59,305 nt of DNA from a bacterium (lineage in GTDB: Bacteria; 4484-113; JAFGCY01): positions 1 to 59,305 of the forward strand of contig JAFGCY010000095.1 of NCBI GenBank assembly GCA_016932385.1. Reading direction: 5' to 3'. A model generated the notes under the pieces. The model did no database searches. It saw nothing but the letters and a program-made list of their open reading frames with translations, and was not told where the DNA came from. The stretch's first letter is position 1. Every line of letters starts with the position of its first letter. This document shows positions 34,304 to 42,756 of this stretch, in pieces. The position numbers and the translations under genes were made by a program.

Positions 34304-34821
34304 TGTCTAGTAGCGAAACATCAGCAACCGAGATGAACACAGGTACTTCCGTTGAGGAGCGCCTGACCGAGCTGGAGCGCCGCATCGACAATCTGGCGCA
34401 CCGCGTCGATAACCTCGTCACCCAGGTGGCGCGGCTGAGCCGGCTGCAGAAGCCCACGGGCAACCAGGAGGAGGCGGCCAAGGCGGAAGCGCCGCCCGTC
34501 AAGGACCAGGCTGTCTCGGCAACGATCTCCAAGGCCGCCACGGATGTGGCGATGCGGCCGGAGATCACACCGGGGATGGTCAGCGTGATCCAGCTGATCG
34601 GCCAGGGCCGGGGTGAAGAGGCTCAGCGTAAGCTGCATAGCCTGCCGGAAACCGAGCTCGCCGGCCAGCCGGCGGTGGTGGCCCTGGTCGCGGCCGCGCT
34701 GTTCATCCAGCGCGGGGATTACGCCGCCGGCTTAAAAGCGGTCAACAAGGCGCGCAAGCTGACCGATGATCCGCGCCTGCAGCGGCTGATCCAGTTGATC
34801 GAGAAGCAGACAACCCATTAG
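34303..34821 (+). CDS. Coiled-coil protein following the TPR giant
   Basis: This 172-residue protein has a heptad-like coiled coil (about 17-50, VEERLTELERRIDNLAHRV), a charged linker, and a C-terminal helical hairpin region (about 95-172) similar to a TPR pair. The GTG at 34303 overlaps the upstream stop (TAGTG). An ATG at 34333 is an equally plausible start. No named family. Coupled translation suggests it works with the TPR protein and the pseudokinase. Confidence 0.6.
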   Translation: MSSSETSATEMNTGTSVEERLTELERRIDNLAHRVDNLVTQVARLSRLQKPTGNQEEAAKAEAPPVKDQAVSATISKAATDVAMRPEITPGMVSVIQLIGQGRGEEAQRKLHSLPETELAGQPAVVALVAAALFIQRGDYAAGLKAVNKARKLTDDPRLQRLIQLIEKQTTH

Positions 34822-34833
34822 CGCCGAGCCGGC

Positions 34834-35643
34834 TTAAGGTTGGCTGTTGAGGATCTCACCGATCTCCGGCAACGCCCACTGGCGGCGCAGGAACTCCGCA
34901 CTTCTAATCGCGCCGGCCGCGATATCGCCGACGGCGCGGGCGCAATGGTGGATCAGCAACGCCGCATCCGTCGGATCGACCGCCTGTTCGCCATAGGCCA
35001 GGAGCGGGCCGCTGAGCAGGCGGCGCCAGCGCTCCAGGTGGTCGGCATTGACGCGGACCAAGCCGCCGCCGGTCCGGGCATAGTGTCGGTTGTAAGCCTC
35101 GCGCCCGATGACGCCCTCACCGTTGGGCAACAGGTGCGCGGGCTCGTCGGCGCCGAGCCGGTGGCCGTCCAGCGCGCAGTGGTCCAGGTCGGGCAACAGC
35201 CCGTGCAGGCGCAGCAGCTTCAACGCGAACACGGCCGCCGCCGCCAGCCGGGACGCGCCGGCCTCGTGGCGCAGCAGATTGGCCACCAGCCGGTAAACGT
35301 CGCTGTTGATCTCGCTTTCGCCGCTGCCGACATAGGCGCATTCGGCCATGAACCAGTACAACGCCAGCAGGTCCAGGCTGGACCGCCATTGCGGGTGGTC
35401 CTGGTCCGTCTCCACGCCGGTCAGGACCGGTACGGTCCCGTGGCCGGCTAGGCGGATCCTGAGCTCGGCAGCCGGTATCAGCCGCGCGGCGAGTTTGCTT
35501 GCCGGCTTGCTCAGGCCCCGGGCGCGAGTCTGGACGGCGCCGACGACGGGCGAAAACAGGCGCACCAGCGCGTCGGCCTCGCCGGTGGTAGAGATCCCGG
35601 CCAGGATGGCGGGTATATATTGTGTGCCGTCCGTGGTCTGCAT
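34834..35643 (-). CDS. recO: DNA repair protein RecO
   Basis: This 269-residue protein has the RecO layout. An N-terminal OB fold contains PAILAGISTTGEADALVRLFSPVVGAVQTRARGLSKPASKLAARL-type sequence (about 10-60, split by conserved Gly/Arg). A helical C-terminal domain follows, with ALKLLRLHGLLPDLDHCALDG (about 138-158). RecO loads RecA with RecF/RecR and anneals SSB-coated DNA. In many RecO proteins the region near 150-180 has four zinc-binding cysteines; here only one is visible. It is convergent with the coiled-coil gene, and its ATG has no Shine-Dalgarno. Confidence 0.85.
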   Translation of the reverse strand: MQTTDGTQYIPAILAGISTTGEADALVRLFSPVVGAVQTRARGLSKPASKLAARLIPAAELRIRLAGHGTVPVLTGVETDQDHPQWRSSLDLLALYWFMAECAYVGSGESEINSDVYRLVANLLRHEAGASRLAAAAVFALKLLRLHGLLPDLDHCALDGHRLGADEPAHLLPNGEGVIGREAYNRHYARTGGGLVRVNADHLERWRRLLSGPLLAYGEQAVDPTDAALLIHHCARAVGDIAAGAIRSAEFLRRQWALPEIGEILNSQP

Positions 35644-35671
35644 GGCTATGTGCGCATTGCTGGTTCATTGT

Positions 35672-35677
35672 TATAAT
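35672..35677 (+). promoter_or_regulatory. -10 box for cohesin/dockerin lipoprotein
   Basis: TATAAT lies 83 bases upstream of the ATG at 35761 within the 117-base divergent gap. The -35 is not convincing. The minus-strand reading of the same block gives TATAAC for recO, 27 bases from its ATG. Confidence 0.4.
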
Positions 35678-35760
35678 ACTTGATCAGCTTCAATTCACGG
35701 GAGAAGGCAATCACTGGCAGGCCCAACGGTAACTTAGGCCGGTGAGAGAAACGAAAAACC

Positions 35761-37332
35761 ATGACGCGAGTAATTATCCCACTGATCGCGCTGGCCCTGA
35801 TGCTGGCCAGCTGTGGTGGCGGCAGCCCCGTCACAACATCGCTCAACGACCAACCGCTTAGCAGACAATCCAGCTGGGATCCCCTGGCGCCCAGCATGGA
35901 GGTGCCGCCGTTGGCCGCGGCCCTGGAGTCCACCAGCGGTACGACGGTTAACGGGCGCGAATATACCGCGCTGACCGCCGGCAACCAGCCGGATAGCGTT
36001 TTGCAGCAAGCGTTGGCGATCACCGAGCGGGACGGGCGCGTGGTGATTTCCGCCACGGTCCCGATCGACAGCGCGGCATTGCATATCGAGTATGACGCAG
36101 AGTACGAGCACGTCGTCAGCGCGGCAGCCGACCGCAACGATGCGCTCAGTGTCGTCGTCCTGCGCCGCGGCCTGGTGGCCATCGGCCTGTCCGCCCTGAA
36201 CGGGCGGCAATTGGCGGCGGGTACGGCCCTGGCGGAGCTCGAATTCGCCGCCGGCGCCGACGAGGTCGAGCGCGCCGTGGCGGCGATCAGCCAGGTGCCG
36301 CGCAGCGCGGTCAAGGACCTGGTGGCGGTTTGGGACGGCGAGGGCTCGGGTACGCTCAGCTGGTACGAGCGACATAACGGCGACTACAACCTGGACGGCG
36401 AGGTCGGTGTGGCCGACATCACGCCGATCGGGGCCAACTTCAATGTTTCGGTGGTCGAGGGCAACGACAATTGGGCTACCCTGGAAGTCGCCGACGGCAA
36501 CGAAAACGGCCTGATCGAGGTCGCGGACCTGACGCCGATCGGCCAGAGCTTCCAAAGCTTCATCACGGGCTACAACGTCTATCGCACCGCGTTGACGACA
36601 CCGGACGAGGTGCCGAGCGTGGAGGATAGCGAGCGCTGGGATAAGGTGGAGAACACCGCCGAACCGTCGGGTCCCTCCGCGCCGCGCGATTACAACAACC
36701 AGAAGACGCGGTTGATGTACACCTTCATCGATACGCCGGAAGCGGCGGGTGATTACGGCTGGTATGTGGTGCCGGTCGGCCGGCCGGGCGAAACCCCCTA
36801 CGAGGGTCCGGCCAGCAACGTGGCCACGGCGGCGATCGGCCCGCCGGGGGTGGCGCTGAGCTTCGAGATCCAGTCGCCGCACAGCGAGCTTTTGAATGTC
36901 GGCACCGAGTTCTATCTCGGCGTGAAGGTCGCCAATGTCGAGGGGCTGTTCAGCGCCAACGTGCGCTTCGAGTACGACGCGACGCTGGTCGAATTCGTCG
37001 AAGCCGTCGCGTCCTACACCGACGGCAGTTCCAACGAGCATTCGAACCTGCTGACGCCGCCGCTATTCGTCGGCGCGGCTATCGACGACGTCGGCGGCGG
37101 ATACCGCGAGGTCGGCTTCAATGCCACGCAACGCAAGGGGATCGACGAGGCCAAGGACGGCGAAGGCTTCCTGGGCTACGTCAAGTTCCGCTGCATCGGC
37201 GACGGCATCAACGATGAGTGCTTCCGCTTTCCGCAGTCGTCGAGTTTCCTCTATCTCTGGGGCGAGACTTACGGCGTGCCGGTCGGAGCACCGGAACTGG
37301 GCGAACCGCAACTGGTCAATATCGCCGAATAA
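35761..37332 (+). CDS. Lipoprotein with dockerin-like and cohesin-like regions
   Basis: This 523-residue exported protein has a signal ending in L-M-L-A-S-C. The middle (about 208-270) has two calcium-loop repeats, DYNLDGEVGVADITPIG and DGNENGLIEVADLTPIG, resembling a dockerin. An FN3-like stretch follows (about 273-360). The C-terminal 150 residues (about 365-515) start with EIQSPHSELLNVGTEFYLGVKVANVEGLFSANVRF-type sequence and end with VKFRCIGDG, as in cohesin domains. The combination of both partner types in one lipoprotein suggests it can chain or anchor other dockerin proteins, such as the subtilase at 2909-5623. The N-terminal domain (about 60-200) may itself be a decayed cohesin. Confidence 0.7.
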   Translation: MTRVIIPLIALALMLASCGGGSPVTTSLNDQPLSRQSSWDPLAPSMEVPPLAAALESTSGTTVNGREYTALTAGNQPDSVLQQALAITERDGRVVISATVPIDSAALHIEYDAEYEHVVSAAADRNDALSVVVLRRGLVAIGLSALNGRQLAAGTALAELEFAAGADEVERAVAAISQVPRSAVKDLVAVWDGEGSGTLSWYERHNGDYNLDGEVGVADITPIGANFNVSVVEGNDNWATLEVADGNENGLIEVADLTPIGQSFQSFITGYNVYRTALTTPDEVPSVEDSERWDKVENTAEPSGPSAPRDYNNQKTRLMYTFIDTPEAAGDYGWYVVPVGRPGETPYEGPASNVATAAIGPPGVALSFEIQSPHSELLNVGTEFYLGVKVANVEGLFSANVRFEYDATLVEFVEAVASYTDGSSNEHSNLLTPPLFVGAAIDDVGGGYREVGFNATQRKGIDEAKDGEGFLGYVKFRCIGDGINDECFRFPQSSSFLYLWGETYGVPVGAPELGEPQLVNIAE

Positions 37333-37336
37333 CGGA

Positions 37337-37361
37337 GCGGCCCGGGCCGCCGGAACGGCGG
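37337..37361. terminator. Paired hairpins between convergent genes
   Basis: The palindrome GCGGCCCGGGCCGC (37337-37350) overlaps the hairpin CCGCCG-GAA-CGGCGG (37347-37361) in a 29-base convergent gap. There is no T-run, so any termination role is a guess. Confidence 0.35.
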
Positions 37362-38255
37362 CTAAAGCTCGATGTCCAGGCTGCCGGTACCCAGGCTGAT
37401 CTGGACCGTGGCATTCCCGTCGCCGATCTGGCCGGTGGCCGAGCTGCCGATGAAGTGGTCGCGCTTGTCCAGCACGCCCGCCGGCCCGTCAATACTGCCG
37501 AGTGCCGTGGTGGCCTTCAGCTCGACGCTGCTGCCGGTGGCGAACCGCAAGTCGATGCTGCCGTTGCCCGCGTTGAACGAATGGCTGCCGCGCGTGATCA
37601 GCAGGCGCGCATCGATTTTGCCGTTGCCGATGTTGATATCCGTGTCGTCCGCCAGCTCGCCGTCCAACGCGATCGAGCCGTTGCCGACGTTGACCGAGCC
37701 GCTGAACGGGCCTTCGGCCCGCAGGTCGCCGTTGCCGAGGTTGGCCTTGTCCAGCACCACCTTCGGACCGTGCCGGACAACGAGGTCCAGCTGCAGGCTG
37801 CCTTCTTTCAGCTGCCGATATTGCTTATCGCGGTCATCCTCGACCACCAGCCGCCCGTCGTGGACGGCCAGCTTCAGCTGAAAGCCCTCGGTCCGCCGCG
37901 GCGGCGCGCCATGCTCGGAATAGGTCCAGGCCACCTCGACCGCGCCGACGGGCAGATCCGCCGCCACCGTCGTAATCGAGCCGTTGGCCACCAGCAGCTT
38001 CAGCTTGGCGATATCCGCGAACTCCTGAACGCCACTGATCCGCCCATCCGCCACCGCGACCGCCTCTTCCCCGCTTGTCGATGATTCCATGTTGGTCTCC
38101 TTGCCACCCGTGGCTCCCGTGTTTTTGGCCTGGGGCGATGAGCACGCCGTACCGCAGGCCGCCAGGGCGATTGCCACCACGCCGCAACACACTCCGGCAA
38201 TGGATTTTAAGATAATCGTATTTTCAGATCGCCTAATAAACATATGTAAATCCAT
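37362..38255 (-). CDS. DUF4097-like beta-helix lipoprotein
   Basis: This is a protein of about 297 residues with a lipoprotein-like signal (I-A-L-A-A-C). Its body is a series of short strands with a repeated G-N-G or N-G-S/D turn (NLGNGDLRAEG, NVGNGSIALDG, NIGNGKIDARL, NAGNGSIDLRF). This is the pattern of DUF4097/putative-adhesin beta-helices. Those proteins are often tied to cell-envelope stress or to anti-sigma systems, but none is present here. Two ATGs are possible (38255 and 38243), and neither has a good ribosome site. The upstream region is strongly AT-rich. Confidence 0.7.
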   Translation of the reverse strand: MDLHMFIRRSENTIILKSIAGVCCGVVAIALAACGTACSSPQAKNTGATGGKETNMESSTSGEEAVAVADGRISGVQEFADIAKLKLLVANGSITTVAADLPVGAVEVAWTYSEHGAPPRRTEGFQLKLAVHDGRLVVEDDRDKQYRQLKEGSLQLDLVVRHGPKVVLDKANLGNGDLRAEGPFSGSVNVGNGSIALDGELADDTDINIGNGKIDARLLITRGSHSFNAGNGSIDLRFATGSSVELKATTALGSIDGPAGVLDKRDHFIGSSATGQIGDGNATVQISLGTGSLDIEL

Positions 38256-38386
38256 ATTACAAATTACATACTTACCATAATTAATTATTAGATTAACATA
38301 TTTGATATTACAGCAACAAGCGCAAGTTGTCAATAGCTGTTGAGCAAAACGGACAGCGGGAAGCGGCGGATACGGTTGGGCGCCGG

Positions 38387-39535
38387 TTAGAGGTCCTCGG
38401 GGAGGACGCGGTCGAGGTTGACGAACTGCCGCGGCCACCAACGGGCGTATGTGCCGGAGAGGATCCGCCGCCGCGCGCGACCGAGCAGGTCGCGGTAGAA
38501 GTACAGGTTGTGCAGGGTCAAGAGCCGCGCGTAGCTGTGCTCTTTGAGCATCAGCAGGTGCCGCAGGTAGGCGCGCGAGTGGGTGCGGCAGACATAGCAG
38601 CGGCAGCCGGGGTCGAGGGGCCGTTCGTCGCCGGCGAAGCGCGCGTGTTTCAGCTGGAACTTGCCGAGGCGCGAATAGACGTGGCCGTGGCGGGCCATGC
38701 GCGCCGGTTGGACGCAGTCGAACAGGTCGAAGCCGTGGGCGATGGCGAACAGCAGGTCGGCCGGGTCGCCGAGGCCCATCAGGTAGCGGACGCGACCGGC
38801 GGGCAACAGCGGACCGCAGAAGGCGGCCAGCCGCTGGAACTCCTCGCGCTCTTCACCGACGGCCAGTCCGCCGACGGCCACGCCGTCGAAGCCCAGGCCG
38901 CCGATCAGCTCGACGCTTTCCCGGCGCAGGTCGGTGAACAGCCCGCCTTGGACGATGCCGAACAGCCGCGGGGGTGACGCCAGGCCGCCGACCAGCTCGG
39001 GCCAGAGCGCCGCCTGCTCGCGGGCCCAGTCGTGGGTCAGCCGCATGTCGGCGCGAACGCGGGTTTCGGTCGCCGGCAGACCCGTACAGACGTCCAGGCA
39101 CATCGCGAAATCCACGCCCAGCGTCAGCTGGGCCTGGAGTGTGCTGGCCGGCGTGAAGTGCCAGCGGCCGCCGGCGACGTGATCGGTGAAGCGCAGGCCG
39201 TCGGGGCGCTTGGAGACGCGCGCCGCCAGGCTGTGGACCTGGTAGCCGCCGCTGTCGGTCAGGACGCTGCCGGGCCAGCCGGTGAAGCGCTTGATCCCGC
39301 CGGCGCGCTCGATCTCCGCCAGGCCGGGGCGGACGACGAGATGGTAGGTGTTCATCAGCACGTGCCGGTAGCCCAGCTTGAGCACGTCGCGCCAGTCCAA
39401 GGTGCGCAGGCTGCCGGCGGTGGCCACCGGCTGGAACAACGGGGTTGGCAGGCGCGTACCGTCGCGCGCGGTCAGCCAGCCCGCCCGGGCCGCGCTGCCT
39501 TGGTCCTGTGCCGCTTGTTCCCAGCAGTTCGCCAT
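38387..39535 (-). CDS. tgt: tRNA-guanine transglycosylase
   Basis: This 382-residue enzyme exchanges guanine-34 of tRNAs for Asp, Asn, His and Tyr for preQ1 in queuosine synthesis. Landmarks are TPLFQPVATAG (about 31-41), LTDSGGYQVHSL (about 91-102, substrate-binding Asp), GIVQGGLFTDLR (about 193-204), GLAVGE (about 222-227) and FDCVQPARMARHG (about 273-285, nucleophilic Asp). The zinc site is CRCYVCRTHSRAYLRHL (about 312-328). The usual FDCVxPTR has Ala in place of Thr here. No other queuosine gene is nearby. The start is supported by a -10 box 9 bases upstream rather than by a Shine-Dalgarno. Confidence 0.93.
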   Translation of the reverse strand: MANCWEQAAQDQGSAARAGWLTARDGTRLPTPLFQPVATAGSLRTLDWRDVLKLGYRHVLMNTYHLVVRPGLAEIERAGGIKRFTGWPGSVLTDSGGYQVHSLAARVSKRPDGLRFTDHVAGGRWHFTPASTLQAQLTLGVDFAMCLDVCTGLPATETRVRADMRLTHDWAREQAALWPELVGGLASPPRLFGIVQGGLFTDLRRESVELIGGLGFDGVAVGGLAVGEEREEFQRLAAFCGPLLPAGRVRYLMGLGDPADLLFAIAHGFDLFDCVQPARMARHGHVYSRLGKFQLKHARFAGDERPLDPGCRCYVCRTHSRAYLRHLLMLKEHSYARLLTLHNLYFYRDLLGRARRRILSGTYARWWPRQFVNLDRVLPEDL

Positions 39536-39543
39536 GCGCCTAT

Positions 39544-39549
39544 GTTATA
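39544..39549 (-). promoter_or_regulatory. tgt -10 box 9 bases from the start codon
   Basis: Read on the minus strand this is TATAAC, 9 bases before the ATG at 39535, immediately after the terminator of the upstream gene. The -35 is weak. Confidence 0.45.
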
Positions 39550-39560
39550 GCGCCGCCGCC

Positions 39561-39592
39561 AAAAAAAGAAGGGCAGCGAAGCAGCTGCCCTT
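39561..39592 (-). terminator. Rho-independent terminator of lipoprotein gene
   Basis: On the minus strand, AAGGGCAGC (complement of 39584-39592) pairs perfectly with GCTGCCCTT (complement of 39569-39577) across a 6-base loop and is followed by C and seven T (complement of 39561-39567). It is the strongest terminator in the window and ends the transcript of the gene at 39642-40490. Confidence 0.9.
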
Positions 39593-39641
39593 AGAGGATC
39601 ATTCAACAGATTGTTTGCTCACACGGAGCTGTGATCTAGCC

Positions 39642-40490
39642 TCAACCCCCGCCGCCGCTGCCCGACGAGCAGGCCGTGGACACGCTGCCACCGGCGGTCT
39701 TCGACGCGGCCCGCGTATCCGCGGCGGCCTCGTCAGCCAATTCTTCCAGCGTGTTCGGCGGATAGACGCGCAACTGGCCATCGTGGAACTTGTACGTGTA
39801 GTCGTAGCCGTCGGGAGCGCTGAACTCGTGCTCCGTGGCTTCCTCGGCCTGGCGGTACTCGATCGCCATCAGCGGGGCGTAGGTATCGCCGGCACCCATG
39901 TTCTTCGGGAAGATCATGAAGCGGTCGATCCTGTCACCGTCTTTGTTCTCACCGCTGAAGCTCAGGCGCGGCTGATAGGAGGTGACCTTCGAGTTGGTGG
40001 CGATCACCATCGTGCCGTCGTCCTTGATCTCGAACGCGCCCATCATCTTGCCGTCTTTGTCCGTCAGCTCGACGCAGTAGCCGCCGAAGGCGGAGCACTT
40101 GTCGGAGCCACTGGTCTTGGCCTTGATGATCTTGGGGGCAATGTCCAAGTCGCAGAACGGCAGCTCGACCTCGGTACCCTCCGGGCTCTTGGGATTGGCC
40201 AAGGCCATCGTCTTCTTGCCGTCGGGAGCACCCTCAACCGCGAAGCCCAGCTTGGCATAACCGTCTTTGGTCTCTGGCGCCATCGCGCTGGTGAAGCCGA
40301 CACCCAAGTCGACCCGCGTGATTTCCGGCTCCGGCAATCCCAGGCCGGCGGTAACCAGTTCGCCCCCCACGGTGCCGTTGGAAATGCTTTCCGCCATGGC
40401 GGATGTTCCGTCGTCAGTCTCGGTACAGCCGAAACAGAACAGCGACAGTACTGCGATCAGCAGCACCACAATATTCAGCCTTGCCAGCAT
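39642..40490 (-). CDS. Lipoprotein of unknown function with Gly-rich tail
   Basis: This 282-residue protein has a signal ending in F-C-F-G-C (lipobox). The body is beta-rich with several Asp/Lys/Gly turns and three cysteines near 114-144. It ends in an Ala/Glu/Thr-rich helix and the tail CSSGSGGGG. GGAGG about 8 bases before the ATG and a -10-like TATAAG upstream support expression as a single-gene unit ending in a strong terminator. No family recognised. Confidence 0.65.
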   Translation of the reverse strand: MLARLNIVVLLIAVLSLFCFGCTETDDGTSAMAESISNGTVGGELVTAGLGLPEPEITRVDLGVGFTSAMAPETKDGYAKLGFAVEGAPDGKKTMALANPKSPEGTEVELPFCDLDIAPKIIKAKTSGSDKCSAFGGYCVELTDKDGKMMGAFEIKDDGTMVIATNSKVTSYQPRLSFSGENKDGDRIDRFMIFPKNMGAGDTYAPLMAIEYRQAEEATEHEFSAPDGYDYTYKFHDGQLRVYPPNTLEELADEAAADTRAASKTAGGSVSTACSSGSGGGG

Positions 40491-41081
40491 AGTGGAACCT
40501 CCGTTATCTCACCTTATATTCTCCTGTTAATCGGCCCGGGAGTCAAGGCTTTTCCGATATTATAGTCCAGAGTATATCGGTATTGCCGAATCCTTATTTC
40601 GATAACGCCAAATCAATTAGGGCTGCGGGTCGGATACAGACAGACAGCGGGCTGAACAATCCTCACAATTACCAAAAAACGCCCATGACCGACCGGTCAG
40701 CTAATTCGCGATTAGTCGGGCCGTAGCACTTCCAATAATGAACTTGGTGGTATGGCAGACCGGCAATCCGCTCGATAGGATTGCACGGCCGCTAAGCTGG
40801 CAGTTGAGAATGACTAGACCGCCGTCAGATTTCGATAAACATTCTCAGTTTGAGGAGAAATGATAACTGCCCGACGCGTCCGGCGGCCCGGGCCACCGGG
40901 GATGCGAGCGAGGCGCACGTGCTCCCGAAAAATGCCGGCGCTCCACTTGACGTGGATCGCGTTTGTGATCAGCAGCAACCTGTCGGTTCATCTGGAAAAC
41001 GGCAAACCATATGGCTAAAGAAGTTCTGCGTTCGAATGCAGCCGCCACTCTAAGTACATAACTGTATAGCCATGCGTATTA
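40491..41081. other. Non-coding region with a repeat copy and an orphan palindrome
   Basis: This is a 590-base gap. TGACCG-AC-CGGTCA at 40686-40699 is a perfect 14-bp palindrome of the type bound by TetR-like repressors, but it is not near a recognisable start. A 39-base repeat copy lies at 40901-40939. The two overlapping ~67-codon open frames around 40845-41053 cover the repeat and have no other support. Confidence 0.45.
40901..40939 (+). repeat. Interspersed repeat, copy A
   Basis: This copy begins GATGCGAGCGAGGCGC and ends ATGCCGGC, and matches 43271-43309 at 34 of 39 positions. A few bases downstream CACTTGACGTG (about 40944) also recurs in the other locus at 43386, so the shared unit is longer but interrupted. 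Confidence 0.65.
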
Positions 41082-41687
41082 TCAGGGAACTCCTCCCGCA
41101 CCTGATCGGACCTTTGTGCATTCCCCACTTTCGCAATCGCAGTAGAAAGCGTACTCGTCAACAATAATATCTTCTCCCCAGCAAAAATCAGCCATCTGTT
41201 GTGCCAGGAATAACAAGAAGTCCTCCGGCGGCGCTTCACAATTGGCACATTCCTCCAGCAGAGGGCATGGGCATGCTACACGGTCGCATAAGCCGGAAAA
41301 GTAGTCGCGGTATACCGCTGATGTATCATCACAGTCAAGGTATCCCAGTACAGCGCAGACAGCCGGCGGGTCACATGTAATTTGCACGCGTCCTGGCCGG
41401 CAGCGATGCCGTGTATGATGTATCTGAACAGCATGGTAGCAGATTTTGTGCCAACAGCCAGGGCAGTTTGGCTGTTCGTATTCTACACAATAGCCACAAT
41501 CGTCCTCATGATCGCAAATGTATGCACAGTCATAGTAGTATTGTTGAGGGATGTCAGAGTAGTCCGTTCTCTCGTATAGATATACTGTGCATCCATCTAT
41601 GCTGGCTTGGGCTGGGAAAGCTGAAGTCACAACCACTGCCAGGACAATTAGCATTGCGGCAATCGCTTTATTTCCTAGGTACAACAT
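41082..41687 (-). CDS. Small secreted cysteine-rich protein
   Basis: This 201-residue protein has a clean signal peptide (about 1-29, ending A-Q-A). The mature part has about 21 cysteines, many in pairs separated by two to six residues (for example CDHEDDCGYC, CPCPLLEECANC, CDCESGEC). No CxxCH occurs, so these are not c-haem sites; disulfides or metal binding are more likely. AGGAG 8 bases upstream supports the start. Base composition is lower in GC than the neighbours. No family recognised. Confidence 0.65.
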   Translation of the reverse strand: MLYLGNKAIAAMLIVLAVVVTSAFPAQASIDGCTVYLYERTDYSDIPQQYYYDCAYICDHEDDCGYCVEYEQPNCPGCWHKICYHAVQIHHTRHRCRPGRVQITCDPPAVCAVLGYLDCDDTSAVYRDYFSGLCDRVACPCPLLEECANCEAPPEDFLLFLAQQMADFCWGEDIIVDEYAFYCDCESGECTKVRSGAGGVP

Positions 41688-41757
41688 ACTAAATTCTCCT
41701 ACACGCCAAGGACATTATTATCAGAGGTTCTTCTACTGTGCAATTCGCTTCAAATGC

Positions 41758-42756
41758 CTAATTAGTCGCGGCATAGAAGCACTTGAGTGTCGCTCCGCTT
41801 AGCCAGCTAAACGGATGTGTGTCACGGGAAGGGAGATCCGCACCGGCTGGAATTTCGGTTGCATCGTAGTCCCATGCACGCAGCACTTGACCAGTCTCAA
41901 CGTCACACAATTTGATGTAACCGTCAGGTGTATTCACTAGCTTGCCGTCTAGCTTTCCTTGTAAGTCAAGATCGTAGTACGTATACCACCAGAAGCCTTG
42001 TGCGGTTCGTACAAGCTGCCCTGAGCAATCATAACGAGCAAAAAGGCTGTCCTTGCTTCCTCCGCAGCATCCACTGGTCGACCCGTTATGTTCTTCGCCA
42101 AGAAGCCCATCGGTGATCACATCACCATTAGGTAGCAGCAATACCCGAGACGGATCAGCGTCAACAAGCCAACTTGGAATAGGAGGCCAGTATGAGGCGC
42201 GGATTGCGTCCGTTGCCAGGTAGTTCTCATCACGCAGGCTTGGTTCGATTTCTCCCTCGGCGACCACAGAACTTTCGGCAACCGCGGTGCTATATTCCAA
42301 ACGTTGGTTGTTGGCTATGGCTTCTTCCCAGCGCTGAACATGTACATCGCTGGGAACTAAAAATCCATCTTCGATCTCAGGCAGGATCCGAATCCAATTG
42401 GTGGGCTTGTTTGTACCATAAACGAAGGCCTGTTTTTCTTCGTAGGTCATCGCGTCTACAGGCTTTTGCTCGGCATCGCTGTCATAAGCAACAATGTGGT
42501 CGTAACACCAAAGATCCCATGGTTTATATTGATCCCGATATGGATTTTCTGGATCATCCATGGGTTTAACGGCAATCAATAACCCGGTACGTTTGCAGTA
42601 ACCTTGCTTAACTGAAGCCTCAACGCCACTGGTAGTAATGGATATTTGCTCTGCGCCTGATTGCTTGTTGGTGCCGCGGCACGCGTATAGTGTTAAAGCT
42701 ACAGCACAAGCCAGCATGAACATTAGCAACGAGACAATAATGTACTTGCTTCTCAC
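41758..42756 (-). CDS. Lipoprotein of unknown function
   Basis: This 332-residue protein uses a GTG start supported by GGAGG 8 bases upstream. The signal ends in L-T-L-Y-A-C (lipobox). The second half contains VLLLPNGDVITDG and YDLDLQGKLDGKL-like strands, and a CCGG motif near 232. It resembles sequences of beta-propeller-type lipoproteins only loosely. It is AT-richer than the window average and sits in tandem with the cysteine-rich protein, 70 bases apart. Confidence 0.6.
   Translation of the reverse strand: MRSKYIIVSLLMFMLACAVALTLYACRGTNKQSGAEQISITTSGVEASVKQGYCKRTGLLIAVKPMDDPENPYRDQYKPWDLWCYDHIVAYDSDAEQKPVDAMTYEEKQAFVYGTNKPTNWIRILPEIEDGFLVPSDVHVQRWEEAIANNQRLEYSTAVAESSVVAEGEIEPSLRDENYLATDAIRASYWPPIPSWLVDADPSRVLLLPNGDVITDGLLGEEHNGSTSGCCGGSKDSLFARYDCSGQLVRTAQGFWWYTYYDLDLQGKLDGKLVNTPDGYIKLCDVETGQVLRAWDYDATEIPAGADLPSRDTHPFSWLSGATLKCFYAATN

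Noticed and set aside
41082-41687. Cysteine-rich protein as a c-type cytochrome
   Set aside because: It has about 21 cysteines but no CxxCH motif.
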